From: Vicinamibacterales bacterium | GTDB taxonomy: Bacteria > Acidobacteriota > Vicinamibacteria > Vicinamibacterales > JAMQPK01 | Direction of reading: 5' to 3' | DNA length: 64,000 bases | NCBI GenBank assembly: GCA_023717525.1 | Contig: JAMQPK010000220.1 | Location: forward strand, 35,026-99,025 | Part shown: positions 55,254 through 64,000 of the stretch, one piece after another | Numbering within the stretch: position 1 is the first letter of the stretch | Layout of the letters: the number at the start of each line of letters is the position of its first letter | The notes under the pieces: model-generated | Seen by the model: the letters and a program-made list of their open reading frames with translations, nothing else | Databases searched by the model: none | What the model was told of the DNA's origin: nothing | Translations under genes and position numbers: made by a program

Positions 55254-57274
55254 ACCGAACGACGAAGCTCCTGGTTCTTACGTCCAATCTCGTCGCCCTG
55301 TGGCTGATGGCGCGCCTGGTGAGTCGTGGAATTCCGCCGATTTTCGTCCCGACGGCAAGCATCTTCGCGGTTTCCCTGATTTCGTCGATTGTCCTGGGAG
55401 ACATCACGACGACCGTGATCCTTTCGCTGATTTATCTTGTTCCGACGCTCTGCATCGCCTGGTTCGGCAATTTCCAGTTTTCCTACTACGCGATCTGGCT
55501 CGCGGCCTTGAGCGGCTCGATGATTCCCCGTGCTGCCAAATCAGGATGGGCGTTTCCTCGCCGATGGGCCGCGCCATTGGTGCTCTGGGCGCTCACGATC
55601 GCCATCATCTGGCCGATTGTCGTGCTGCGCGAAGTCGATTTCGTGCCTGCACTTCTAGGCCGGGGCGATCTCTGGCTCGGGAGATCAACGGTCTCGCCTC
55701 CGGTAGCCACGACCTGGATTCTGAACGTCGTATCGATTGCGATGACGGGCTTGCTCCTGCTCGACTGGATGCTTCTCTCGTTTCCGGCCGAGGCCGGCGC
55801 GCGGTTCGAGCGCCGAATTATCTGGCCGGTGTTCAGCGGCGCCGCCCTTGCCGCAGCCATTGGCGCCTATCAATCGCTTGTTGACCTGAACTTCCTGAAT
55901 CGCAGCATGTGGCCGTCGTTGGGACGCACGGTCGGCACGATGGCGGACGCGAATGCCTTCGGGACCATCATGGCGATGTGGCTTCCATTCGCCGGCGCGC
56001 TGGCCATGGGCCATGAGTGGCGACGTCGCGTCGTGCCTGCCTCGCTCGTGTTGTTTCTGATCTTCGGAGTGGCGCTGTGGGGCTCTGGTTCCCGTAGTGC
56101 AATGATGACGGCGCTCGTCGGCTTCCTGGTATTTGCGGGCCACATTGCCCGATCCCTGACTGTCCGTCAGGTGATGGGCGCGCTCGTCTGCCTCACCCTC
56201 GCGACGGTCGCGATCGTGACGGTGCTTCCCCCCTCGACCACGGGGCCGTGGAAGCGATCGATGGAGCAGATCAGCAGCATTCCGTTATCGATGCATGGCC
56301 TTGCGGAGATCGCCCGGCATGCCTGGCGTCGTGATTTGTATGGTCCCGCCTCTGAGCAGATGATTGTCGAGCATCCGCTGGTGGGCATTGGCATCGGCGG
56401 TTTCAACTACCAGTTTGCCGACGCGCTGTATGTCATTGACCCCCTGGTACAGAGACCCCCGGACAACGCCCAAAACTGGTATCGCCAGCAGCTGGCAGAA
56501 GTTGGTGTCCTCGGCAGCATCGGTTGGATTGTGTGGATCAGCCAGTTTCTCTGGATGCTCCTTCGTCGATCTGGCGGCCAAGACACGCGTGCGGTGGTGG
56601 GCGCAGTAAAAGGCGCGCTCGTCGGGTTTGGCGTTGGATCACTCTTTGGTGTCCCTGCACAGGACGCCGCGGCCTCCCTCACCTTTATTATTCTGGTGTG
56701 CTGGTGCCTGAAACTGACCACCATCGACAGCGGGCGGGCACCCATTGGCGACACGCGGCCCGGCAGGCTGGAATGGATGGCGATCATCGCGGTCCTGGGC
56801 GGCTTTCTTGGCGGCACCGTCTACGCTGCGCGGACAGATCTTCGACCGCCGCGGCGGGCAGTGCGGTTTCATTTTCCGTTTTCGTACGGTTTTACGGCAG
56901 ACCGGACGGATCCGTCAATCCGCTGGACCGGCGCGAAAGCTGTGGAAGTGTTCGAGGCTGACAAACGCTGGTTCAAGCTGGAATTTGGCGAGGTGGCCCC
57001 GGATGCGGCAGAGAAGCCAGTGGACGTGAAAGTCTGGCTGAACCGGTTGCAGATTCTTCGCGTGAGCCGGCGCGGTAATTTCCCCGTCACGAGATGGATT
57101 CGGATGCCTGCCCATGGAACGCCGTTGATGATGGAGATTCACGTTGACCGCACCTGGCGTCCTTCCGCGGACGAGGAGGCACGCGGCATCGCTGTTCGCG
57201 CGTGGGCGTTCGCGGATGAGGATCCGCCGAAGGGATCCATTACGATCGAGTCTCCGGACGTGTTCACCCGATGA
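55250..57274 (+). CDS. O-antigen ligase/polymerase family membrane protein
   Basis: Many TM helices; GRTVGTMADANAFGTIMAMWLPFAGAL, GSGSRSAMMTALVGFLVFAG, EHPLVGIGIGGFNYQF...PDNAQNWYRQQLAEVGVLG. Track start at 54770 is an over-extension. Confidence 0.88.
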   Translation: MNRTTKLLVLTSNLVALWLMARLVSRGIPPIFVPTASIFAVSLISSIVLGDITTTVILSLIYLVPTLCIAWFGNFQFSYYAIWLAALSGSMIPRAAKSGWAFPRRWAAPLVLWALTIAIIWPIVVLREVDFVPALLGRGDLWLGRSTVSPPVATTWILNVVSIAMTGLLLLDWMLLSFPAEAGARFERRIIWPVFSGAALAAAIGAYQSLVDLNFLNRSMWPSLGRTVGTMADANAFGTIMAMWLPFAGALAMGHEWRRRVVPASLVLFLIFGVALWGSGSRSAMMTALVGFLVFAGHIARSLTVRQVMGALVCLTLATVAIVTVLPPSTTGPWKRSMEQISSIPLSMHGLAEIARHAWRRDLYGPASEQMIVEHPLVGIGIGGFNYQFADALYVIDPLVQRPPDNAQNWYRQQLAEVGVLGSIGWIVWISQFLWMLLRRSGGQDTRAVVGAVKGALVGFGVGSLFGVPAQDAAASLTFIILVCWCLKLTTIDSGRAPIGDTRPGRLEWMAIIAVLGGFLGGTVYAARTDLRPPRRAVRFHFPFSYGFTADRTDPSIRWTGAKAVEVFEADKRWFKLEFGEVAPDAAEKPVDVKVWLNRLQILRVSRRGNFPVTRWIRMPAHGTPLMMEIHVDRTWRPSADEEARGIAVRAWAFADEDPPKGSITIESPDVFTR

Positions 57275-58146
57275 CGCATCTTCCGCGCATTGCCATCACG
57301 GCCGGTGATCCTGCGGGGATCGGGCCGGAGATCGCCGAGAAAGCAGCCGCCGATGCGCGCGTCCAAACCGCGTGCGTGCCGCTCATTTACGGCGCCGACC
57401 GGCAGTTCGAGCCGGGCCGGCTCTCGGCCGAGGCAGGCCAGGCCGCCTACGAGGCGATCGTGCGGGCAGTCCGCGACGCACATGCCGGCGGCGTCGAGGC
57501 GATCGCAACCGCGCCGATCAATAAGAAAGCGCTCGCGCTCGCCGGCCTGCCCTGGAAGGGGCACACCGACATGCTGGCGGCGCTGACGAACACGCGCGAC
57601 GTGGCGATGATGTTCTACTCGGAGCCCCTGCGTGTCGTGCTCGCCACGATCCATATTCCCTTGTCTGACGTACCGGCGGCGCTGACCATCGGATCGGTGC
57701 GAGCGGTCATTCGGCTGACCCACGAAGCGATGCCACGGTTCAGGTTCCCACGTCCGCGAATTGCGCTGGCCGGCGTGAATCCTCACGCGGGTGAGATGGG
57801 CGTGATCGGGCGCGAGGAAGAGCTGGTGTTGAGTCCCGCCGTGGAAGCGAGCCGTCAGGATGGTATCGACGTCAGCGGCCCATGGCCCGGCGATACGGTC
57901 TTTGGACGGGCGGTGCGCGGCGATTTCGATGTCGTCGTGGCGTGCTATCACGATCAGGGCCTGATCCCGATCAAGCTGCTCGCGTTCGGCGAGGCCGTCA
58001 ATGTGACGCTCGGACTGCCGATTATCCGAACCTCGGTAGACCACGGCACGGCATTCGACATCGCCGGCCGCGGCGTGGCCAACGCCGAAAGCCTGGTGCA
58101 AGCCGTCCTTCTCGCGGCAAGATTGTCGGCGGCCCATGGCGCTTGA
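57271..58146 (+). CDS. pdxA: 4-hydroxythreonine-4-phosphate dehydrogenase
   Basis: [20 protein letters not shown]...[29 protein letters not shown]...[42 protein letters not shown]. Confidence 0.95.
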   Translation: MTHLPRIAITAGDPAGIGPEIAEKAAADARVQTACVPLIYGADRQFEPGRLSAEAGQAAYEAIVRAVRDAHAGGVEAIATAPINKKALALAGLPWKGHTDMLAALTNTRDVAMMFYSEPLRVVLATIHIPLSDVPAALTIGSVRAVIRLTHEAMPRFRFPRPRIALAGVNPHAGEMGVIGREEELVLSPAVEASRQDGIDVSGPWPGDTVFGRAVRGDFDVVVACYHDQGLIPIKLLAFGEAVNVTLGLPIIRTSVDHGTAFDIAGRGVANAESLVQAVLLAARLSAAHGA

Positions 58147-58615
58147 AAAGACCGAACGTGAAGCGGCGCAGAAGAACATCGCCGAGAACCGGAAGGCGTT
58201 CCACGACTACCACATTCTGGAAACGTTCGAGACCGGCGTCGTGCTGCTCGGCACCGAGGTGAAGTCCATTCGCGAGGGACGCGTGAACCTGCGCGACAGC
58301 TTTGCCCGAGCGGAACACGGTGAGGTGTTCGTCTACAACATTCACATTCAGCCATACAGCCACCGCGGATATGCCGAGCACGATCCCCTTCGGCGCCGCA
58401 AGCTGCTGCTCCACGCGCACGAGATTCGGAAGCTCGTTGGCAAAACGGTGGAGAAGGGCATGACGCTCGTGCCGCTTCGGATGTACTTCAAGGATGGCAG
58501 AGTGAAGATGGCGCTCGGGCTCGCCAAGGGCAAGCAGCTGCACGACAAGCGCGAAACGATCAAACGCCGCGAGGTCGATCGCGAAACGCGCGCTGCGGTG
58601 AAGCGCCGCCGTTGA
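58136..58615 (+). CDS. smpB: SsrA-binding protein
   Basis: [61 protein letters not shown]...DRRRR-type tail. Confidence 0.96.
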   Translation: MALEKTEREAAQKNIAENRKAFHDYHILETFETGVVLLGTEVKSIREGRVNLRDSFARAEHGEVFVYNIHIQPYSHRGYAEHDPLRRRKLLLHAHEIRKLVGKTVEKGMTLVPLRMYFKDGRVKMALGLAKGKQLHDKRETIKRREVDRETRAAVKRRR

Positions 58616-59493
58616 TGACTTCGTCCAGCCGCGTACTTATCACGGGAGCAGGCGGTCAGCTCGCAGCGGCAATCGCGGACGAGTACGCCGCGCGGGCCGA
58701 CGTCCGCGCTCTCGGCCGCGCCGATCTCGACATCGCGAATGCCCGCGCGGTGGAGCAGGCCGTGTCGTCGTTCCGGCCGACGCACATTATCAATTGTGCC
58801 GCGTACAACCAGGTGGATCGCGCCGAGGACGAACTTGACCAGGCGCTGGCCGTGAACGCGTTCGGTGTTCGGATTCTCGCACGCGCGGCTGCCGACAGCG
58901 GCGCGACGCTCGTCCACTACGGAACGGACTTCGTCTTCGACGGCCGGGCCTCGCAACCGTACACCGAGGAAGACACCCCGAACCCCTGCAGCATGTATGG
59001 CGCGTCGAAATTGCTTGGGGAATGGTTCGCGCTCGAGGCGCCGAAGGGTTACGTGGTTCGTGTCGCGAGCCTGTTCGGCGGGTCGCGTGCCAGGAGTTCC
59101 GTGGACCGCATCTTTGACGCGCTCCTCGAAGGCCGTGAGGCGCGCGTGTTCAGCGATCGAACATGCTCACCGAGCTATGTCGTTGATGTGGCCGCTGCGA
59201 CGCGCCTGCTGCTGGAGCGCGGCGCCCCGGGGCTCTATCACTGTGTCAGCAGCAACCACTGCACCTGGCACGAACTCGGCCTGGAGGCCGGCCGGCTTCT
59301 GGATGTCGATGCCCGACTACTTGTACCGACGCCGGCCGCGAGTGTCGCGATGCGCGCGCCGCGTCCGATGTATGCGGCCTTGTCCAGCGCCAAACTCAAC
59401 GCGATCGTGCCTATGCCGACCTGGCAGGACGCGCTCGGCCGCTACATCACCGAAATCCGTCGGCGACGATCCGAGCCGTCATCGCACCAATAG
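58612..59493 (+). CDS. rmlD: dTDP-4-dehydrorhamnose reductase-like SDR
   Basis: [66 protein letters not shown]...[35 protein letters not shown]. Confidence 0.88.
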   Translation: MMTSSSRVLITGAGGQLAAAIADEYAARADVRALGRADLDIANARAVEQAVSSFRPTHIINCAAYNQVDRAEDELDQALAVNAFGVRILARAAADSGATLVHYGTDFVFDGRASQPYTEEDTPNPCSMYGASKLLGEWFALEAPKGYVVRVASLFGGSRARSSVDRIFDALLEGREARVFSDRTCSPSYVVDVAAATRLLLERGAPGLYHCVSSNHCTWHELGLEAGRLLDVDARLLVPTPAASVAMRAPRPMYAALSSAKLNAIVPMPTWQDALGRYITEIRRRRSEPSSHQ

Positions 59494-60541
59494 CCAGGCA
59501 GGACGTCAGGCCCGGTGAATCGATTCCGGCGACATGAATGAGCCCGGGTTGTTCAGCGTCCCGCCGGATCATGAAATCTGCGAAGGTCTGGTCGGGTGAG
59601 TGCAGCTTGGCGCGGATGCCGGTACCCGACAGCCGCAGATCGTCCAGCACGAGGCTGGGCAGCAGGTGTTGCGCGTGTTCGAGAAATGCCGCCGCCGGCC
59701 AGCGGTCGGTTTCATAGTCGTCCTTGGCGGATTGATACCGTGCGTTCGGACCGATCCAGACATCGCCCCGGGTCGTTTTTGTCAGATGCAATCCAAGATG
59801 TCCGCCGGCGCCCGGGAGCGGATAAACGAGGCCATTCACCAGGTCGCGCTTCGATCGTCCAAGCTCGGCGTACTCTCCCCGCGACGGATAGATTCGAAAC
59901 GCTTCGCCACCGAGCATCCGTGAGACGTCGTCGGCGTAGAGGCCTGCGGCGTTCACTACGGTCCGCGCGCGAAAGACCTCGCGAGGTGTCTTCAGCTCGA
60001 ACTCGCCGTCGCGGAAGTCGCCGCCTTCGAGCTTCGTGCCGGCCAGCATCAGCACGTCCCGGTCGCTGCAATCGGCGGCGAGCGCTCGAATCAGGCCCTC
60101 GGTTTCGACGATACCCGTGTCTGAGGAGTAGAGGGCGGGGAGCGGCCGGACGTGCGGCTCCCGCCGCCTGGTGAAGTCGGCATCGACCAGCTCGAGGCCG
60201 GTCACGCCGTTCTCGCGTCCGCGCGCTGACAGCGATTCGAGTTCGGCCTGCTGCGAGGGCTCCGCCACGATCAACTTTCCGACTCGCGCATGCGCCACCG
60301 CCCGGGTGTCGCAATACGCATAGAGCGCCCGCATGCCTTCGACGCACAGCCGGGCTTTCAGCGAATGCGCCGGATAGTAGATGCCCGCGTGGATCACTCC
60401 GGAGTTGTGCGTGCTCGATTCCATCCCTGGCCGCGGATGCTGTTCCAGCACGCACACGGTGAGAGTCGGTGCGGCGATTGCCCGCGCCGCGGCAAGTCCA
60501 ATGACGCCCCCGCCAACGACCGCCACATCGACTGTCTCCAT
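59447..60541 (-). CDS. FAD-dependent oxidoreductase, L-2-hydroxyglutarate oxidase (LhgO)-like
   Basis: [23 protein letters not shown]...[42 protein letters not shown]; convergent overlap with the preceding gene. Confidence 0.85.
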   Translation of the reverse strand: METVDVAVVGGGVIGLAAARAIAAPTLTVCVLEQHPRPGMESSTHNSGVIHAGIYYPAHSLKARLCVEGMRALYAYCDTRAVAHARVGKLIVAEPSQQAELESLSARGRENGVTGLELVDADFTRRREPHVRPLPALYSSDTGIVETEGLIRALAADCSDRDVLMLAGTKLEGGDFRDGEFELKTPREVFRARTVVNAAGLYADDVSRMLGGEAFRIYPSRGEYAELGRSKRDLVNGLVYPLPGAGGHLGLHLTKTTRGDVWIGPNARYQSAKDDYETDRWPAAAFLEHAQHLLPSLVLDDLRLSGTGIRAKLHSPDQTFADFMIRRDAEQPGLIHVAGIDSPGLTSCLAIGAMTARIVADGFR

Positions 60542-60564
60542 GCGCGATATATCATACGCATGCC

Positions 60565-61680
60565 GTGGTTCGAGTTCCGCTGCTCGACTTGCAAGCCCAA
60601 TACGCGCCGCTTCGCGAGCCGGTGATGGCGGCGATCGCGAGAGTGTGCGATTCGCAGCGCTTCATCGGCGGCCCAGAGGTCGACGCGCTCGAACGCGAGC
60701 TCGCCGGCATGCTGCAAGTGAGCCACGCGGTCGGGATGTCGTCGGGCACCGATGCGTTGCTCGCGGCATTGATGGCGATTGGCGTCGGGCCGGGGGACGA
60801 GGTGGTCACGAGTACTTACTCGTTCTTTGCCACCGGTGGCTGCATCGCCAGGCTCGGCGCGCGGCCGGTCTTCGTCGACATCGATCCCAGCACGTTCAAT
60901 CTGGATTGCCAACTGGTCGATGCCGCCTGCTCGGCGGCGACGAAGGCCATCCTTCCCGTCCACTTGTTCGGACTCGCGGCCGACATGGACGAGATCCTCG
61001 AAGTTGCCCGGCGCCGCGGCATTCCGGTCATTGAAGACGCGGCTCAGGCAATTGGCGCCCGCCGCAACGGCAGGACGGCCGGAGCATTCGGCACCATGGG
61101 CTGCTTTTCGTTCTTCCCCAGCAAGAACCTGGGAGCCTTTGGCGACGCGGGTCTCGTGACGACCAACGACGCGACGCTTGCGGCCCGCCTTCGCTTGTTG
61201 CGCAACCACGGCGACGAGCCGAAGTACTTCCACAAGATGGTCGGAGGCAATTTCCGGCTGGACGCCCTGCAGGCGGCGGTACTGCGCGTGAAAGCGCCGC
61301 ACCTGGCGGGCTGGACCGAGGGCCGTCGGCGCAACGCTGACACGTATCGCCAGTTGATAAATGCGGCGGGACTGGGCGGGAAGGTCACGCTCCCCATCGA
61401 GCCCCCGGGCTGCTTTCACATCTACAACCAGTTCGTCATTCGCGTTCCCTCACGTGACGCGCTTCGGGCGCACCTGTCGTCACGCGGAGTCGAGACGGAA
61501 ATCTATTATCCGATCCCGCTTCATCTCCAGGAGTGCTTCGCGTCGCTCGGCGGCCGGCGCGGACAATGCCCTCATGCGGAGGCGGCGGCGCAGGAGTCGC
61601 TGGCACTGCCGATCTATGGCGAACTCACCGATGCGCAGCTGTGTCACGTGGTAGATGCCATCGCGGAATTTTTCAGATAG
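60565..61680 (+). CDS. DegT/DnrJ/EryC1/StrS sugar aminotransferase
   Basis: [49 protein letters not shown]...[46 protein letters not shown]. Confidence 0.93.
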   Translation: MVRVPLLDLQAQYAPLREPVMAAIARVCDSQRFIGGPEVDALERELAGMLQVSHAVGMSSGTDALLAALMAIGVGPGDEVVTSTYSFFATGGCIARLGARPVFVDIDPSTFNLDCQLVDAACSAATKAILPVHLFGLAADMDEILEVARRRGIPVIEDAAQAIGARRNGRTAGAFGTMGCFSFFPSKNLGAFGDAGLVTTNDATLAARLRLLRNHGDEPKYFHKMVGGNFRLDALQAAVLRVKAPHLAGWTEGRRRNADTYRQLINAAGLGGKVTLPIEPPGCFHIYNQFVIRVPSRDALRAHLSSRGVETEIYYPIPLHLQECFASLGGRRGQCPHAEAAAQESLALPIYGELTDAQLCHVVDAIAEFFR

Positions 61681-61693
61681 AATTCTCTCGGCG

Positions 61694-62683
61694 ATGACAA
61701 AGCGCGCGCTGATTACCGGGATTACTGGCCAGGATGGCTCGTACCTCGCTGAGCTGCTGCTCGAAAAGGGGTATCAGGTTACGGGCGTCGTTCGGCGATC
61801 GAGCGCGCCTAATCTCTGGCGAATTCAGCATCTGCTCGATCGCATCGACCTGAAGCCGGCGGACCTGCTCGATCAGCTTTCGCTGATCCGGCTCGTGGAC
61901 GAGGTTCGGCCGCAGGAGCTGTACAACCTGGCCGCGATGTCGTTCGTGCCGGCGTCCTGGGATCAGCCGATGCTGACCGGCGAGTTCAACGCACAGGGTG
62001 TGACGCGCGTGCTCGAGGCTATTCGCCAGGTCGACACAAAGATTCGCTTGTACCAGGCATCGTCCAGCGAGATGTTCGGCAAGGTGCGTGAGGTGCCGCA
62101 AAACGAAGCCACACCGTTCTACCCGCGCAGCCCGTACGGCGTTTCGAAGGTGTACGGCCACTACATCACGGTGAACTACCGCGAGAGCTACGATCTGTTT
62201 GCCGTTTCCGGCATCCTGTTCAACCACGAATCTCCGCGCCGCGGGCTGGAGTTCGTCACGCGCAAGGTGACGGATGGAGTGGCGAGAATCAAGCTCGGCC
62301 TCAGCGATTCGCTGTCGCTCGGAAACTTGTCGGCCTGCCGCGATTGGGGCTTTGCGGGCGACTACGTCCGCGCCATGTGGCTGATGCTGCAGCAGCCCAC
62401 GCCAGACGACTACGTCATCGCAACGGGCGACGCGCATTCTGTCGAGAATCTGGTCGACATTGCATTTGCCCGCGCCGGCCTCGACTGGAAGAAGTACGTG
62501 AAGCTCGATCCCAAACTCATTCGCCCGGCCGAGGTCGATCATCTGATCGGCGATGCGTCGAAGGCGCGCAAGCAGCTGAACTGGAGTCCTGCTGTAGACT
62601 TCAAGGGGCTCATCGAGATGATGGTGGACGCCGACATCGAGCGTCTGGCCGCCGCCCCGCGTCAGCCAATTCCTACACGCTGA
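61694..62683 (+). CDS. gmd: GDP-mannose 4,6-dehydratase
   Basis: [37 protein letters not shown]...[47 protein letters not shown]...[17 protein letters not shown]. Confidence 0.93.
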   Translation: MTKRALITGITGQDGSYLAELLLEKGYQVTGVVRRSSAPNLWRIQHLLDRIDLKPADLLDQLSLIRLVDEVRPQELYNLAAMSFVPASWDQPMLTGEFNAQGVTRVLEAIRQVDTKIRLYQASSSEMFGKVREVPQNEATPFYPRSPYGVSKVYGHYITVNYRESYDLFAVSGILFNHESPRRGLEFVTRKVTDGVARIKLGLSDSLSLGNLSACRDWGFAGDYVRAMWLMLQQPTPDDYVIATGDAHSVENLVDIAFARAGLDWKKYVKLDPKLIRPAEVDHLIGDASKARKQLNWSPAVDFKGLIEMMVDADIERLAAAPRQPIPTR

Positions 62684-62694
62684 GTCAAAATCAT

Positions 62695-63990
62695 TTGAAT
62701 CTTCTCGAAAAAATTCGCAGCAAGAAGGCGCGCGTAGGCGTCATCGGCCTCGGGTACGTCGGGCTTCCGCTCGCGGTCGAGTTCGCCAAAGCGGGCCTCG
62801 ACGTGACGGGGTTTGACGTCGATCGATCGAAGACCGATGCCATCAACGCCGGGAAGAGCTACATCCCGGACGTCGAGCAGAGAGAGCTCGAGAGCTGCGT
62901 GAAGGCGGGACGGCTCCGTGCCACGACCGACCTGACCAAGCTCGCCGAGATGGACGCCATCGATATCTGCGTCCCGACGCCGCTCCGCAAGACCAAAGAC
63001 CCGGACATGTCCTATGTCGTCATGGCGGTCGATGCGGTCGCCGCCGTTCCTCACCGGGACAAGCTCGTCATCCTGGAATCGACGACCTACCCGGGGACGA
63101 CCGACGAAGTGGTGCAGCCGAAGCTCGAAGCCGGTGGTTTGAAGGTTGACACCGACTTTTTCCTGGCGTTTTCGCCCGAGCGCGTCGATCCGGGCAATCC
63201 ACAGTTCAAGACGGCAAACATTCCGAAGATCGTCGGTGGCAACGGACCGAAGAGCACGGAAATGGCTGTGGCGCTCTACAACCACATCGTGTCGCAGGTC
63301 GTTCCGGTGAGTTCGACGCGCGTCGCCGAGATGGTGAAGCTGCTCGAGAACACGTTCAGAGCCGTGAACATCGGCCTCGTGAACGAGATCGCGCTGATGT
63401 CGCACAACCTCGGCATCGATGTCTGGGAAGTCATTGACGCAGCCAAGACCAAACCGTTCGGTTTCATGGCGTTCTACCCCGGGCCCGGCCTGGGCGGTCA
63501 CTGCATTCCGGTCGATCCGTTCTACCTCTCCTGGAAGGCCCGCCAGACCGGGTTTGAATGCCGGTTCATCGAGTTGGCCGGACACGTGAACGCGTCGATG
63601 CCGGCCTATGTCGTCGAACGCGTGTCCGACGCGCTCAATACGATGAAGAAGCCGCTCAACGGTTCGCGGATTCACCTGATGGGAGTGGCGTACAAGAAGG
63701 ACGTCGGCGACATGCGCGAATCGCCGGCGCTCGACGTGCTGGAACTGCTCATCAAGCGCGGCGCGATCGTGTCCTATAGCGATCCGTGGGTGCCGACGCT
63801 GCAGCACGGGTCGCACACATTTCAGGCTGTCGGGGAAGAGGCTGCGCTCAAGGGCAAGCCGGACTGTGTGGTCATCTGTACCGACCACTCGGCATTCAAC
63901 TACGACCAGCTCGTGCGGCAGGCGGCTTTGATCGTCGATTCCCGCAACGCGCTGAAGGCGCGCAAGGAACCCTCAATCTTCCGGTTGTAG
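62695..63990 (+). CDS. UDP-N-acetyl-hexosamine/UDP-glucose-type nucleotide sugar dehydrogenase (WecC/WbpA-like)
   Basis: ARVGVIGLGYVGLPLAVEFAKAGLDVTGFDVD...VILESTTYPGTTDEVV...FYPGPGLGGHCIPVDPFYLSWKA; probable TTG start at 62695. Confidence 0.92.
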   Translation: MNLLEKIRSKKARVGVIGLGYVGLPLAVEFAKAGLDVTGFDVDRSKTDAINAGKSYIPDVEQRELESCVKAGRLRATTDLTKLAEMDAIDICVPTPLRKTKDPDMSYVVMAVDAVAAVPHRDKLVILESTTYPGTTDEVVQPKLEAGGLKVDTDFFLAFSPERVDPGNPQFKTANIPKIVGGNGPKSTEMAVALYNHIVSQVVPVSSTRVAEMVKLLENTFRAVNIGLVNEIALMSHNLGIDVWEVIDAAKTKPFGFMAFYPGPGLGGHCIPVDPFYLSWKARQTGFECRFIELAGHVNASMPAYVVERVSDALNTMKKPLNGSRIHLMGVAYKKDVGDMRESPALDVLELLIKRGAIVSYSDPWVPTLQHGSHTFQAVGEEAALKGKPDCVVICTDHSAFNYDQLVRQAALIVDSRNALKARKEPSIFRL

Positions 63991-64000
63991 AAAAGGGGTC

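Overview
High-GC bacterial window, acidobacterium-like by gene content (inference only; no marker gene was tested). About 0-12.5 kb holds mostly exported enzymes: an APC permease, a Tat-type SelA-like PLP enzyme, an amidohydrolase, an exported RidA, a peroxiredoxin, a probable RpoZ, an esterase, a PQQ dehydrogenase, a PhoD-like phosphatase, a secreted HpcH/HpaI-like aldolase and a CMD-family protein. About 13-57 kb is a very large surface-glycan locus: roughly a dozen SAM methyltransferase domains, many glycosyltransferases, a WecA-type initiating transferase, a Wzm/Wzt-type ABC exporter, FG-GAP/VCBS surface proteins, a sulfotransferase-like protein and an O-antigen ligase/polymerase. About 52.7-64 kb mixes housekeeping genes (holB, PSP1/RicT-like, pdxA, smpB) with nucleotide-sugar genes (rmlD-like, DegT aminotransferase, gmd, UDP-sugar dehydrogenase). 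Most interesting observations: (1) four dispersed arrays of one degenerate 7-bp repeat (approx. WTSGTCS), two of which tightly flank a small S23/Avd-like four-helix-bundle gene (12596-13064); (2) an ABC ATPase whose C-terminus is a methyltransferase domain; (3) a FlaA1/CapD-type 4-TM module fused separately to a WecA-like transferase and to the ABC permease; (4) an apparently exported PLP enzyme/RidA/amidohydrolase set. No rRNA, tRNA, CRISPR array, transposase or reverse transcriptase was recognised.
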